Below are positions 1-7,987 of a stretch of 34,735 nt of DNA, one piece after another. The DNA lies in contig CAMVAA010000008.1 in NCBI GenBank assembly GCA_947165345.1, forward strand, positions 1 to 34,735, read 5' to 3'. Each line of letters opens with the position of its first letter. Positions within the stretch are counted from its first letter, which is position 1. The stretch is from an uncultured Bacteroidales bacterium. GTDB taxonomy: Bacteria > Bacteroidota > Bacteroidia > Bacteroidales > P3. The notes under the pieces are model-generated. The model saw nothing but the letters and a program-made list of their open reading frames with translations, was not told the origin of the DNA and did no database searches. The position numbers and the translations under genes are program-made.

Positions 1-461
1 GCTACCACAGAGTTTGTACCGATAATAGCTCCATCGCCAATATGAACGCCTGGCATGACAGTGACATTCTGACCAATCCAAACATCATTACCCACCACGG
101 TATCACCCTTTAGAGGCAATTCATCTTTCACAGGAGCGATGGCGCTGCCCCAGTCGCCACCCATGATGTAGAACGGATAGGTGGTCACGCCGTCCATGCG
201 GTGATTGGCTCCGTTCATCACAAACTCAATCCCTTTGGCAATGGCACAGAACTTGCCGATTATCAGCCGGTCGCCAATGAAGTCGTAGAAGTGGGTTACA
301 TGCTTCTCGAACTGGTCGGCACCGTCCACATCATCATAGTAGGTATAGTCGCCAATGATGATACAAGGATTCTTCACCACGTTCTTGATGAAGCAGAGGC
401 GAGGAAGATTGGGATTTGGGAAAGCCTCATTGGGGTTGGGCCTGTTTTGAAACTTAGTCAT
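1..461 (-). CDS. CatB/Vat-like hexapeptide-repeat O-acyltransferase (3' end truncated by window edge)
   Basis: Minus-strand translation [44 protein letters not shown]...[20 protein letters not shown]...[33 protein letters not shown]; left-handed beta-helix hexapeptides; open at base 1, hence absent from ORF track. Confidence 0.85.
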   Translation of the reverse strand, partial: [153 protein letters not shown]

Positions 462-829
462 AAAGTGTTTTTTCGTCTCATTATTCTGAATGTGCAACGG
501 TCGCTCCCTCGAAGAATGGTATTCTCAATCCGGACATCGAATTGGCTGTCAGGTTCAAGTTGCGAGAGAATAAAAAAGATGCTCTGTCGCGAACATTCGC
601 ATTGCTCTGGATTGCTTCTCAGACCACTTTTTACCTTTGGGCACGAACACTCCAAATAACTCAATTCATATTCCTTCCCAGGTTTGATCACCTTACCCAT
701 ATAGGAGGCGTTATTGTACGCTTCGGTATAGATTCTGTCAAAATCCCCATTATACTTGGCATATATTTGCTTATGCATCTGGAGGACATTGCCCTTGACG
801 CACTCTATCGCTTCCTCTTTATAATCCAT
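458..829 (-). CDS. Small protein with CxCP...CxCSR motif (possibly related to DUF6144 / L-2-amino-thiazoline-4-carboxylate hydrolase-like proteins)
   Basis: 123-aa ORF; motif ECSCPKVKSGLRSNPEQCECSRQ; stop overlaps start of the downstream acyltransferase (ATGA). Family assignment tentative. Confidence 0.6.
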   Translation of the reverse strand: MDYKEEAIECVKGNVLQMHKQIYAKYNGDFDRIYTEAYNNASYMGKVIKPGKEYELSYLECSCPKVKSGLRSNPEQCECSRQSIFFILSQLEPDSQFDVRIENTILRGSDRCTFRIMRRKNTL

Positions 830-905
830 ATTCTGTTTAATATTTAATGTCTTCTTGTCTTACCTCTCTATACTGGGGACAAACTCATCCGTTTTTGTTA
901 GACAA

Positions 906-2075
906 CTATAGGTTCTTTGTGAAGAACTCCGCCAGCGTGTCCCAAGGAATGTAGTTGCCCGTGCCGCCGTCGTAGAGGTCGCAGTGGGTGGCGCCGGGTA
1001 TGATGAGCAGCTGCTTGTTCCCGGGATTGGGATTTGGCTTGCCCACAAAGCTGTAGCCCTCTGCCCTACCCTCCACCATATAGTGGTAGGCGGCCTCACC
1101 GAAGTAGCGGCTGTGGGCCTTCTCGCCGTGCATCACGAGCACAGCCGAACGTATCTCGTTGATGTAATACAGGAAGCGGCTGTTGCTGTAGGCCTGGGTG
1201 CCGATGGCGCGCCAGCCGTCGTTGCTGTTGCCGCTGCGGGCGTGGTAGCCGCGCGGGGTCTTGTAGTAGGCGTGGTAGTCCTTCACGAACTGCGGCGCGT
1301 CGTCGGGCACGGGGTCCACCACTCCGCCGGCCATCGCCATCGGGTCTGCCAACCGTTGCTTGGCCAAGGCCTCGCGCGCCGCATGGCGGTCGGCCTCGTT
1401 GTCGCCCGCGTCGAAGTAGCCGTTGCCGCCCACGCGAGTCATGTCGTACATCGTGCTCGCCACGGTGGCCTTGATGCGCGGGTCGGCCGCGGCAGCGTTG
1501 AGGGCTATGCCGCCCCAGCCGCAGATGCCTATGATGCCGATGCGCTCCGCATCCACATTCTCCTGCTTCGCCAGATAGTCGACGGCGGCCATAAAGTCCT
1601 CGGTGTTGATGTCTGGCGACGCCGTGCGGCGCGGCTCGCCGCTGCTCTCGCCGGTGTACGAGGGGTCGAAGGCCAGCGCCACAAAGCCGCGCTCCGCCAT
1701 CCGCATGGCGTAGAGGCCGCTGCTCTGCTCCTTGGTGGCCCCGAAGGGACCGCTCACGGCGATAGCCGGATACTTGGAGTCTTCGAGTCCTACAGATGAC
1801 TTGACGTCCTGAAGTCTCGATGTCTCGATGTCTTGAAGTCCCGAAGTCTTGAAGTCTTTAGGAGTATAGAGGTCCGCGGCCAGCGTCAGCCCGTACTGTG
1901 TCTCGAACGTCACCTTGCGGTGGTTCACCTTGTCGCTCAGCGGGAACACCTTGTCCCACTCCTGTGTCAGTTCCATTGTCTTCATATTCATTTCTTCTTT
2001 TTCGTTCGTTGTCTTCTGATTGCATGCCGTCAGCACCGCGCCGAGCAGCATGACTGCCAATAAGTTCTTTTTCAT
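906..2075 (-). CDS. Alpha/beta hydrolase with lipoprotein signal peptide
   Basis: MKKNLLAVMLLGAVLTAC lipobox; GICGWGG nucleophile elbow; C-terminal GATHCDLYD catalytic His region. Confidence 0.85.
   Translation of the reverse strand: MKKNLLAVMLLGAVLTACNQKTTNEKEEMNMKTMELTQEWDKVFPLSDKVNHRKVTFETQYGLTLAADLYTPKDFKTSGLQDIETSRLQDVKSSVGLEDSKYPAIAVSGPFGATKEQSSGLYAMRMAERGFVALAFDPSYTGESSGEPRRTASPDINTEDFMAAVDYLAKQENVDAERIGIIGICGWGGIALNAAAADPRIKATVASTMYDMTRVGGNGYFDAGDNEADRHAAREALAKQRLADPMAMAGGVVDPVPDDAPQFVKDYHAYYKTPRGYHARSGNSNDGWRAIGTQAYSNSRFLYYINEIRSAVLVMHGEKAHSRYFGEAAYHYMVEGRAEGYSFVGKPNPNPGNKQLLIIPGATHCDLYDGGTGNYIPWDTLAEFFTKNL
1804..1859 (+). repeat. Degenerate octamer tandem repeat, consensus AAGTCTCG, inside hydrolase CDS
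   Basis: acgtcctg|aagtctcg|atgtctcg|atgtcttg|aagtcccg|aagtcttg|aagtcttt, seven units in register. Confidence 0.8.
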
Positions 2076-2135
2076 TAGTTATTTATTGATTACTTGGATG
2101 GATTACATGATTGTTCGTTTCCTCTGGCCGTCCCC

Positions 2136-3038
2136 TCAGCAGCAGATGCGGGTCTGGCGCAGCTGCTCTTTGCGGGCCGAGGGTATTATCTCTTCGTGGT
2201 AGAAGTAGTTGACCACCACCGGGGGCTCGCCGTGGCGGGCGTGGGTGCTGTCGTCGTTGCGGACATAGCGCAGGCCGCTCTCGGCGCAGTAGTGGCCCAG
2301 GTCGGCATTGAGTTCGTGCCAGTAGGCGCGGTCTTTCTTGGTGTATATGTCGTGGTAGAGGGTGTCCAGCTCTGGATGGTGTTCGTGCACCCACTGCAGT
2401 ATGCGCCCTTTGTAGTCGCCCCGCAGGTTGAGGTTCTCCAGCCACACGAGGTTGCACTGCCCCTTGGCCCGCTCTATGATGGCCTCCACGTCGGTGATGC
2501 CCGGGAAGATGGGCGAGATGAAGCAAGTGGTGTCGATGCCGGCCTCGTAGAACTGGCGCATGGCCTCCAGCCGACGTTCGATACTCACGCCGCGGTCCAT
2601 CTCGCGGCGGAACTCCTCGTCGAGGGTGTTGATGCTCCAGCTGACACGGGCTCCGGGAAAGGTCTTTATCAGGTCTATGTCGCGCAGCACCAGGTCGCTC
2701 TTGGTGGCTATACTGATGCGTATGCCGCTGCCCTGCAGCTGCTCCAGCAGCGCGCGCGTGCGCTTGTACTTGGCCTCGCAGGGCTGGTAGCAGTCCGTCA
2801 CCGAGCCGAGGAAAGCCTCCTTGCCGGCATAGCGCCCCGCGTTCTTGATATCCGGCCATAGCTTCACGTCCACGAAGTCGCCCCACGGCTCGGCGTGGTT
2901 GGTGAAGCGCTTCATGAACGAGGCGTAGCAGTACTTGCAGGCGTGGGCACACCCCACATAGGTGTTGACAGAGAAGTCGCTAACCGGCAGGTTCGACTTG
3001 GTCATCACGCTCTTGACGTCAATCTCTTTTATCGTCAT
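2136..3038 (-). CDS. Radical SAM protein, SPL-like / 'radical SAM mobile pair protein B' type
   Basis: MTIKEIDVKSVMTKSNLPVSDFSVNTYVGCAHACKYCYASFMKRFTNHAEPWGDFVDVK; CxxxCxxC [4Fe-4S] motif. Confidence 0.9.
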   Translation of the reverse strand: MTIKEIDVKSVMTKSNLPVSDFSVNTYVGCAHACKYCYASFMKRFTNHAEPWGDFVDVKLWPDIKNAGRYAGKEAFLGSVTDCYQPCEAKYKRTRALLEQLQGSGIRISIATKSDLVLRDIDLIKTFPGARVSWSINTLDEEFRREMDRGVSIERRLEAMRQFYEAGIDTTCFISPIFPGITDVEAIIERAKGQCNLVWLENLNLRGDYKGRILQWVHEHHPELDTLYHDIYTKKDRAYWHELNADLGHYCAESGLRYVRNDDSTHARHGEPPVVVNYFYHEEIIPSARKEQLRQTRICC

Positions 3039-3042
3039 CTCT

Positions 3043-3663
3043 CTATCTGATAAAGTTGGTGTTGATTCGTTGCGGTTCCTCTGCGGGCAGCCCGTGGGCG
3101 GCGCGCTCGGCGGCTATGGCGCGGACCATGAAGGCCATGTTGCGCCCCAGCACACGCATAATCTGTATCCCCTCCTCGTCCCTGCGCACCTCGTCGGCCG
3201 TGTGGCCGTGCACCATGTTCCAGTAGCGGCTGCTGACGATGGGCATCTCGGCCAGGGTGAAGTACTTGTTCAGCCGGTCCAGCGTGGCCGTCGTGCCGGC
3301 GCGACGGGCCGAGCAGACGGCGGCGCCCACCTTCATCCGCAGCGGGTAGCCGGCGCTGAAAAAGAGTCTGTCCAGCAGGTTGGTCAGCGTGCCGTTCGGA
3401 CCGGCGTAGTAGACCGGCGAGCCCACCACCAGTCCGTCGGCGGCCTCCAGCTTGGGGGCAATCTCGTTCACCATGTCGTCGAACACACAGCGCCCCAGCT
3501 CGCCGCACATGCCGCAGCCCAGACAGCCGCGTATATCCTTGTGGCCCACGTGGATGATTTCGGTACCCACGCCGCTCTTCTCTATCTCGCCCGCCACGGT
3601 GGCGAGGGCGGTGTATGTGCAGCCCTTGGCATTGGGGCTGCCGTTGAGTAGCAGTACTTTCAT
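3043..3663 (-). CDS. NADPH-dependent FMN reductase / iron-sulfur flavoprotein family
   Basis: MKVLLLNGSPNAKGCTYTAL FMN-binding loop; RGCLGCGMCGELGRC cysteine cluster; GSPVYYAGPNG. Confidence 0.9.
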   Translation of the reverse strand: MKVLLLNGSPNAKGCTYTALATVAGEIEKSGVGTEIIHVGHKDIRGCLGCGMCGELGRCVFDDMVNEIAPKLEAADGLVVGSPVYYAGPNGTLTNLLDRLFFSAGYPLRMKVGAAVCSARRAGTTATLDRLNKYFTLAEMPIVSSRYWNMVHGHTADEVRRDEEGIQIMRVLGRNMAFMVRAIAAERAAHGLPAEEPQRINTNFIR

Positions 3664-3774
3664 CTGTTCAGTTCTTTTTTACTTTATATATATTAACGCC
3701 CGGGCGGCACCTTTATTGTCCCGCCCGCGCATTTGCTTGCTCCTGTCGTGTATTGTCTATATAAAAAGTCGTGA

Positions 3775-3806
3775 CCCTCTCTACCCCCTCTCTACCCCTC
3801 CTCTGG
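3775..3806 (+). repeat. 11-mer tandem repeat CCCTCTCTACC (2 exact units plus degenerate third)
   Basis: ccctctctacc ccctctctacc cctcctctgg; same exact 11-mer as at 17391. Confidence 0.75.
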
Positions 3807-3849
3807 GGTCGCAGGGGTCGAAAAAAGGTCCTCCGACCGTCATCCTCGG

Positions 3850-4377
3850 CTACACATTCTTGATGAACTTGGCCGGGTTGACGCCCACGATGGTGTTCGG
3901 AGCCACATCCTTCGTCACCACCGCCCCGGCGGCCACCACAGCGTTCTCGCCCACAGTGACACCCGGCAGTATGGTGGCGCCGGCGCCCACCCAGACGTTC
4001 CGTCCTATGTGCACAGGCTTGCAAATCAGCAGCTGGCGGTCCTTCAGGTCGTGGTTGTTGCTGATGAGCTGCACGTTGGCGGCTATCATCGCGTCGTCGT
4101 CGATGGTGATGCCGCCGCGGCTCATCATCAGGCAGTTGTTCATTATCATCACACCACGCCCTATCTTCACGCGGTCGAAGCAGACGCCCGTCAGACCGGG
4201 CATCACCAGGCTGCCTTCGCCCAACCGCTCGCCGAACAGCTCACGCACCAGCGCGTTGTACTCGTCGGTGTAGGGCATCGGGTGGTTGAGTTGGAAGAGC
4301 CCCTGTGCTTGGCGCACACCCTCGGCGCGCTCTTCGGCAGTTGTTTTGCGAGGGTCAACTATCGTGGTTTCTGTCAT
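3850..4377 (-). CDS. Sugar O-acetyltransferase (maltose/galactoside acetyltransferase-like, hexapeptide repeat)
   Basis: MTETTIVDPRKTTAEERAEG...NCLMMSRGGITIDDDAMIAANVQLISNNHDLKDRQLLICKPVHIGRNVWVGAGATILPGVTVGENAVVAAGAVVTKDV; start set at 4377, trimming the ORF-track extension. Confidence 0.88.
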   Translation of the reverse strand: MTETTIVDPRKTTAEERAEGVRQAQGLFQLNHPMPYTDEYNALVRELFGERLGEGSLVMPGLTGVCFDRVKIGRGVMIMNNCLMMSRGGITIDDDAMIAANVQLISNNHDLKDRQLLICKPVHIGRNVWVGAGATILPGVTVGENAVVAAGAVVTKDVAPNTIVGVNPAKFIKNV

Positions 4378-4457
4378 AATGGCTTTTTCTTTATGTGACT
4401 TCTGTAAACGACCCCGTATGGGGTTCATCCTAATCCTATCTGCGGAAATAACCTCTA

Positions 4458-5107
4458 TTATTTCACCACGCTCCTGATCCACTTCTCCACCTTGGCCTTG
4501 CCGCCTCTCACCTTGTGGCCGTACATGCTCCAGCCAGCGGTGACCTTGGCCTTGGGGAAAGCGCGTTTCACGTCGTTCACGCAACTCGCCAGCCCGCTGC
4601 CCTCGTGGGTGGTGAAGGGGATGACCGTCTTGCCGTCGAGGTCAATGTCGCGGAAGAGGGTAAACATCACCTGCGGATAGATGTCGCGACCGAAGGGAGC
4701 AACGTCTTTTAACAGGTGCCCCACCACACAGGACCGCCTATGAAGACGGTGTCGTACTGGCTCAGGTCGGGTGCCTTCCCCTCGTATGGCGGCAGCTCAC
4801 CCGCGTTGGCCTCCTCCTGCGCCAGCTTGATAAGCGCGTTGTAGGCCATCCCGTCATACTTGTGCGTGACTATCTCGTACTGCTCCGCGCCCGTCAGCTC
4901 GCTGATATAGTCGGCCACGATTTTGGTGTTCCCCACCTCGGTGTTGCCCACGCTGTAGTTGTCGCCCGCGTGGGAGAAGAAAATAACGATTGCTTTACTC
5001 ATAGTTGTTCCGGTTTTTGATTGTTTCACATCTTGTTTGCTCTGTCCGTTGCAGCCCGCCGCCATCAGCAGCGCGATTGCCGCCACCAGAATGTTCTTTA
5101 GTTTCAT
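4458..5107 (-). pseudogene. Lipoprotein-signal flavodoxin (Flavodoxin_4-like) disrupted by a 35-bp frameshifting insertion
   Basis: N-terminal part MKLKNILVAAIALLMAAGCNGQ...FIGGPVWWGTC* (ORF 4709..5149) and C-terminal part YPQVMFTLFRDIDLDGKTVIPFTTHEGSG (ORF 4458..4727) lie in different frames. Confidence 0.8.
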
Positions 5108-5152
5108 CTGTCTCTTTGTTTTACGTACAATTATCACACAATCAACCATTAT

Positions 5153-5183
5153 TTCATGGTTAATTCATGCCAATTCGTGTCAA
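5153..5183 (+). repeat. Short degenerate tandem repeat, about 10-bp unit TTCRTGNNAA (3 units)
   Basis: ttcatggttaa|ttcatgccaa|ttcgtgtcaa in the intergenic region upstream of the disrupted flavodoxin. Confidence 0.5.
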
Positions 5184-5265
5184 TAGGTGCTTGCCCCGTA
5201 GGTGGCACCCTATCAGCACTATCCGGAGGCCTACGTCCGCCAGCCGATTCTTAATCAGCGTTTTG

Positions 5266-5793
5266 TCAGTTCATCAGACGACTCTCGCCCCAGCGGTACT
5301 GCGGGTAGGCCTTCTTGAGGTCGTTGGCCGAGCCGGTGACGTTGCTGCCGCCGCTGGTGGCGAAGACATTGAGCACCTTGCCGCTCAGGTCGTGGGCCTC
5401 TATGAAGGTGTTAACGATGGTGGGGGCGGTATACCACCACACCGGGAAGCCTATCCACACGGTGTCGTAGTCGTCCATGTTGGGGCACGTGCCTTTGATG
5501 GCCGGACGCGAACTCTTGTCCTTCATCTCCTTGGTGGACCGGCTCTGCTTGTCGCGCCAGTCGAGGTCGGCGGCGCTGTAGGGCACCTCGGGGGCAATCT
5601 CGAAGAGGTCGGCGTTCAGCTCTTTGGCCAGCCGCTGGGCGGCAGCCTTGGTGGTTCCGGTGGCCGAGAAGTAGGCCACAAGTGTCTTGTTCATATTGTT
5701 TCCTTTCTTTTGTGTGTTGTCGGTCTTGGGGTTCTGCGCGCAGGCGGCCATCATCAGGCAACAGGCGGCAATAATCATCGTGATGCGTTTCAT
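5266..5793 (-). CDS. Flavodoxin with lipoprotein signal peptide
   Basis: MKRITMIIAACCLMMAACAQNPKTDNTQKKGNNMNKTLVAYFSATGTTKAAAQRLAKEL; phosphate loop SATGTT; GFPVWWYTAP. Confidence 0.88.
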   Translation of the reverse strand: MKRITMIIAACCLMMAACAQNPKTDNTQKKGNNMNKTLVAYFSATGTTKAAAQRLAKELNADLFEIAPEVPYSAADLDWRDKQSRSTKEMKDKSSRPAIKGTCPNMDDYDTVWIGFPVWWYTAPTIVNTFIEAHDLSGKVLNVFATSGGSNVTGSANDLKKAYPQYRWGESRLMN

Positions 5794-5828
5794 GTCTCTG
5801 TGGTGTTTGGGGAGTTGTTGCATAAATC

Positions 5829-5868
5829 TAAAACACTGACGCATTGACACACTAACGCACTAACGCAT
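5829..5868 (+). repeat. Degenerate octamer tandem repeat, consensus TAACGCAY (about 5 units)
   Basis: taaaacac|tgacgcat|tgacacac|taacgcac|taacgcat; overlaps the last codons and stop of the CMD-cupin gene. Confidence 0.65.
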
Positions 5869-6985
5869 TGTACTGTTCGTCGTCGACAGGCTCGAGCCAC
5901 TCGTTGCGGAAGCCGGGCTGTTGGGCGGTGAAGTAGGCCAGGTGCTGCATCCAGCTGTCGGCGGCGGCACCGTGCCAGTGCTTGGTGCCGGCGGGGACGC
6001 TGACCACCGTGCCGGGCGTCAGCTCCACGGGTTCCTTGCCCCACTCCTGGTACCACCCGCGGCCGCTGACACAGACCAGCACCTGCACGGCTTTGTGGTG
6101 TATGTGCCAGTTGTTGCGGCAGCAGGGCTCGAAGGTTACGTTGCAGAGACCGCTCACCGTGTCGAGCACCGCCAGGTAGCTCTGCCCTATGAAGTATTTG
6201 GCGTAGGCGTCGTTGGGCTGTCCCAGCGGATAGGCCGAAGGCGACACCGTCCGCTGCTGTCCCTTCACGGCGGCTATGGCCGCCTCGCAACGCAACGCCT
6301 CAGCCTCCAGTCCGGCGGCTTTCAGCGCCTCGGGGATGGCCGCCAGCTGCGCCTCGCTGACGCCCATATTCAGCGCTCCGCGCACATGGGCCTGCAGCTG
6401 CGGCATCACGCCCTCCAACCCGCTCAGCGCGCTGACGGTCACCAGCTCCCTGTCGGCATGGGTCAGCACGTCGCGGGCGAAGATGTCGCCGAAGAGGTGC
6501 GCTTTGAGGTAGTAGTCCTCGGCCGGGCAGAAGTCATAGTTGAACGGCTGGCCGCTGAGCTTGGTCTGCACCTCGGTCCCCTGCTTCAGGGCGTCGTAGC
6601 CCGCGGGCATCGGCGACGCCTCGGGGCCAAGTTCGTAGGGCTCACCGTTGTCGTCAAACTCCTTCAGCACCTTCTGCAGCGTACCCAACGCATTGAGTGA
6701 ACGGGGGAAACCCATGTAGGCATAGAGCTGCGACAGGGCCTCCTTGATTTGGTTGGCGGTGAGGCCGGTACGCAAGCCGTTGCGTATGGCCACACCGAGC
6801 TTTGACTGGTCGCCGCGTGCCGCATTGCATGCTATCTCGGACATGTAAGTGGCCTGCAGTTCATCGAAACTGAGTGTGTACATTTCTTTATTTGTATCGT
6901 TGTTTGTATTGTTCGACTTGCTGCCGCAGGCGACCATCGCCAGGGCCATCACAGCCGCCACAAGCGGCATCAGTATTCGTTTCAT
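5852..6985 (-). CDS. Carboxymuconolactone decarboxylase-like (AhpD fold) plus cupin fusion with lipoprotein signal
   Basis: MKRILMPLVAAVMALAMVACGSKSNN; tandem CMD-like segments; C-terminal cupin CNVTFEPCCRNNWHIHHKAVQVLVCVSGRGWYQEWGKEPVELTPGTVVSVPAGTKHWHGA. Confidence 0.88.
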   Translation of the reverse strand: MKRILMPLVAAVMALAMVACGSKSNNTNNDTNKEMYTLSFDELQATYMSEIACNAARGDQSKLGVAIRNGLRTGLTANQIKEALSQLYAYMGFPRSLNALGTLQKVLKEFDDNGEPYELGPEASPMPAGYDALKQGTEVQTKLSGQPFNYDFCPAEDYYLKAHLFGDIFARDVLTHADRELVTVSALSGLEGVMPQLQAHVRGALNMGVSEAQLAAIPEALKAAGLEAEALRCEAAIAAVKGQQRTVSPSAYPLGQPNDAYAKYFIGQSYLAVLDTVSGLCNVTFEPCCRNNWHIHHKAVQVLVCVSGRGWYQEWGKEPVELTPGTVVSVPAGTKHWHGAAADSWMQHLAYFTAQQPGFRNEWLEPVDDEQYNALVR

Positions 6986-7047
6986 ATTGTATAAAATATT
7001 AATATTCATTGTTCAAAGTCCCATTGCACTATTGTTGCTTCCGACTG

Positions 7048-7080
7048 CAAAAATACATCCATTCCACCAGTCAGGCCAAA
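7048..7080 (-). promoter_or_regulatory. Candidate Bacteroidetes promoter for the CMD-cupin operon
   Basis: On the minus strand TTTG-N21-TATTTTTG (7077-7080 and 7048-7055); spacing slightly longer than the usual about 19. Confidence 0.4.
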
Positions 7081-7159
7081 TACAGAATGCCGCTCGTTGT
7101 GCACAAAATGCCTTCCGCCCGATGCAATAACAACGTTAGTTCCGCGTTATCAAACTACT

Positions 7160-7972
7160 ATGAGTACTCTAAGCGAAGACATCATCATCTCCACAAGCCT
7201 CGACCAGACGGCCGCCATGCAGCAGCAGGGCTACATCACCCACGCACTCTGCCGCGAGGGCAGCTGCACCTTCCGCCTCGGGGCCCGTGAGCACCGCCTC
7301 GTCACCGGCGACTGCCTCATCATCCCGCAGCAGTCGCTCCTGCTGCACGACTACGCGCCGAGCGACGACTTCCGCATCGAGGTCATCTACGTCTCCGCCA
7401 CCTTCACCGAAGTCGCCTCCCCGCAGAGCAACTACGGCATGCGGGGCCACCTCGCGCTCTTCGAGAACCCGGTGATGCACCTCACCGCAGCCCAACAAGA
7501 GGTCTGCGAGCTCAACTTCGACTACATACGCCGACGCCTCGCCCTGCCGCAGCACAACTTCCACCGCGACGCAATGCTCAACGCGGTGCAGTGCATGATA
7601 ATCGACTTCTTCGACTTCCACGTGGAACTCTACGGCGAGCGGCACGTCACCAATCAGCAGGCTCTGCTGATGCGGCAGTTCATGTCGCTGCTCGACCGAG
7701 GCGAGTACGTGCAGCACCGCGACGTGGCCCACTACGCCGACGCGCTGTGCGTCACACCAAAGTATCTCAGCGAGGTGTGCCGCGAAGTGAGCGGACAGTC
7801 GGCCATGTACTGGATCACCCGCTACACCGCCCTCAACATCAGCCGCACCCTCCGCAACCGCGCCCTCACCATCGACGAGATATCCGATTACTACGGATTC
7901 TCCTCAACCAACTACTTCGTCCGCTACGTGCAGAAGAACCTCGGCGCTTCGCCAAGCGCCCTGAGGGAATAA
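7160..7972 (+). CDS. AraC-family transcriptional regulator
   Basis: C-terminal HTH: HYADALCVTPKYLSEVCREVSGQSAMYWITRYTALNISRTLRNRALTIDEISDYYGFSSTNYFVRYVQKNLGASPSALRE. Confidence 0.92.
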   Translation: MSTLSEDIIISTSLDQTAAMQQQGYITHALCREGSCTFRLGAREHRLVTGDCLIIPQQSLLLHDYAPSDDFRIEVIYVSATFTEVASPQSNYGMRGHLALFENPVMHLTAAQQEVCELNFDYIRRRLALPQHNFHRDAMLNAVQCMIIDFFDFHVELYGERHVTNQQALLMRQFMSLLDRGEYVQHRDVAHYADALCVTPKYLSEVCREVSGQSAMYWITRYTALNISRTLRNRALTIDEISDYYGFSSTNYFVRYVQKNLGASPSALRE

Positions 7973-7987
7973 TCACAGAATTCTGTT

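Noticed and set aside
984-1799. 271-aa + strand ORF opposite the hydrolase
   Set aside because: Val/Ala/Gly-rich antisense frame; hydrolase motifs lie on the minus strand.
4411-4424. accccgtatggggt short hairpin upstream of the acetyltransferase
   Set aside because: Five-bp stem only; no supporting context.
4680-4714. T4 gene 60-like ribosome bypass over the 35-nt insert
   Set aside because: No matching take-off/landing codon pair flanks the segment (ACC before, ATC/TAT at the exit); kept only as a remote alternative.
7975-7986. acagaattctgt 12-bp palindrome between araC and ruvB ends
   Set aside because: Too short and without a U-tract; not enough to call a terminator or operator.
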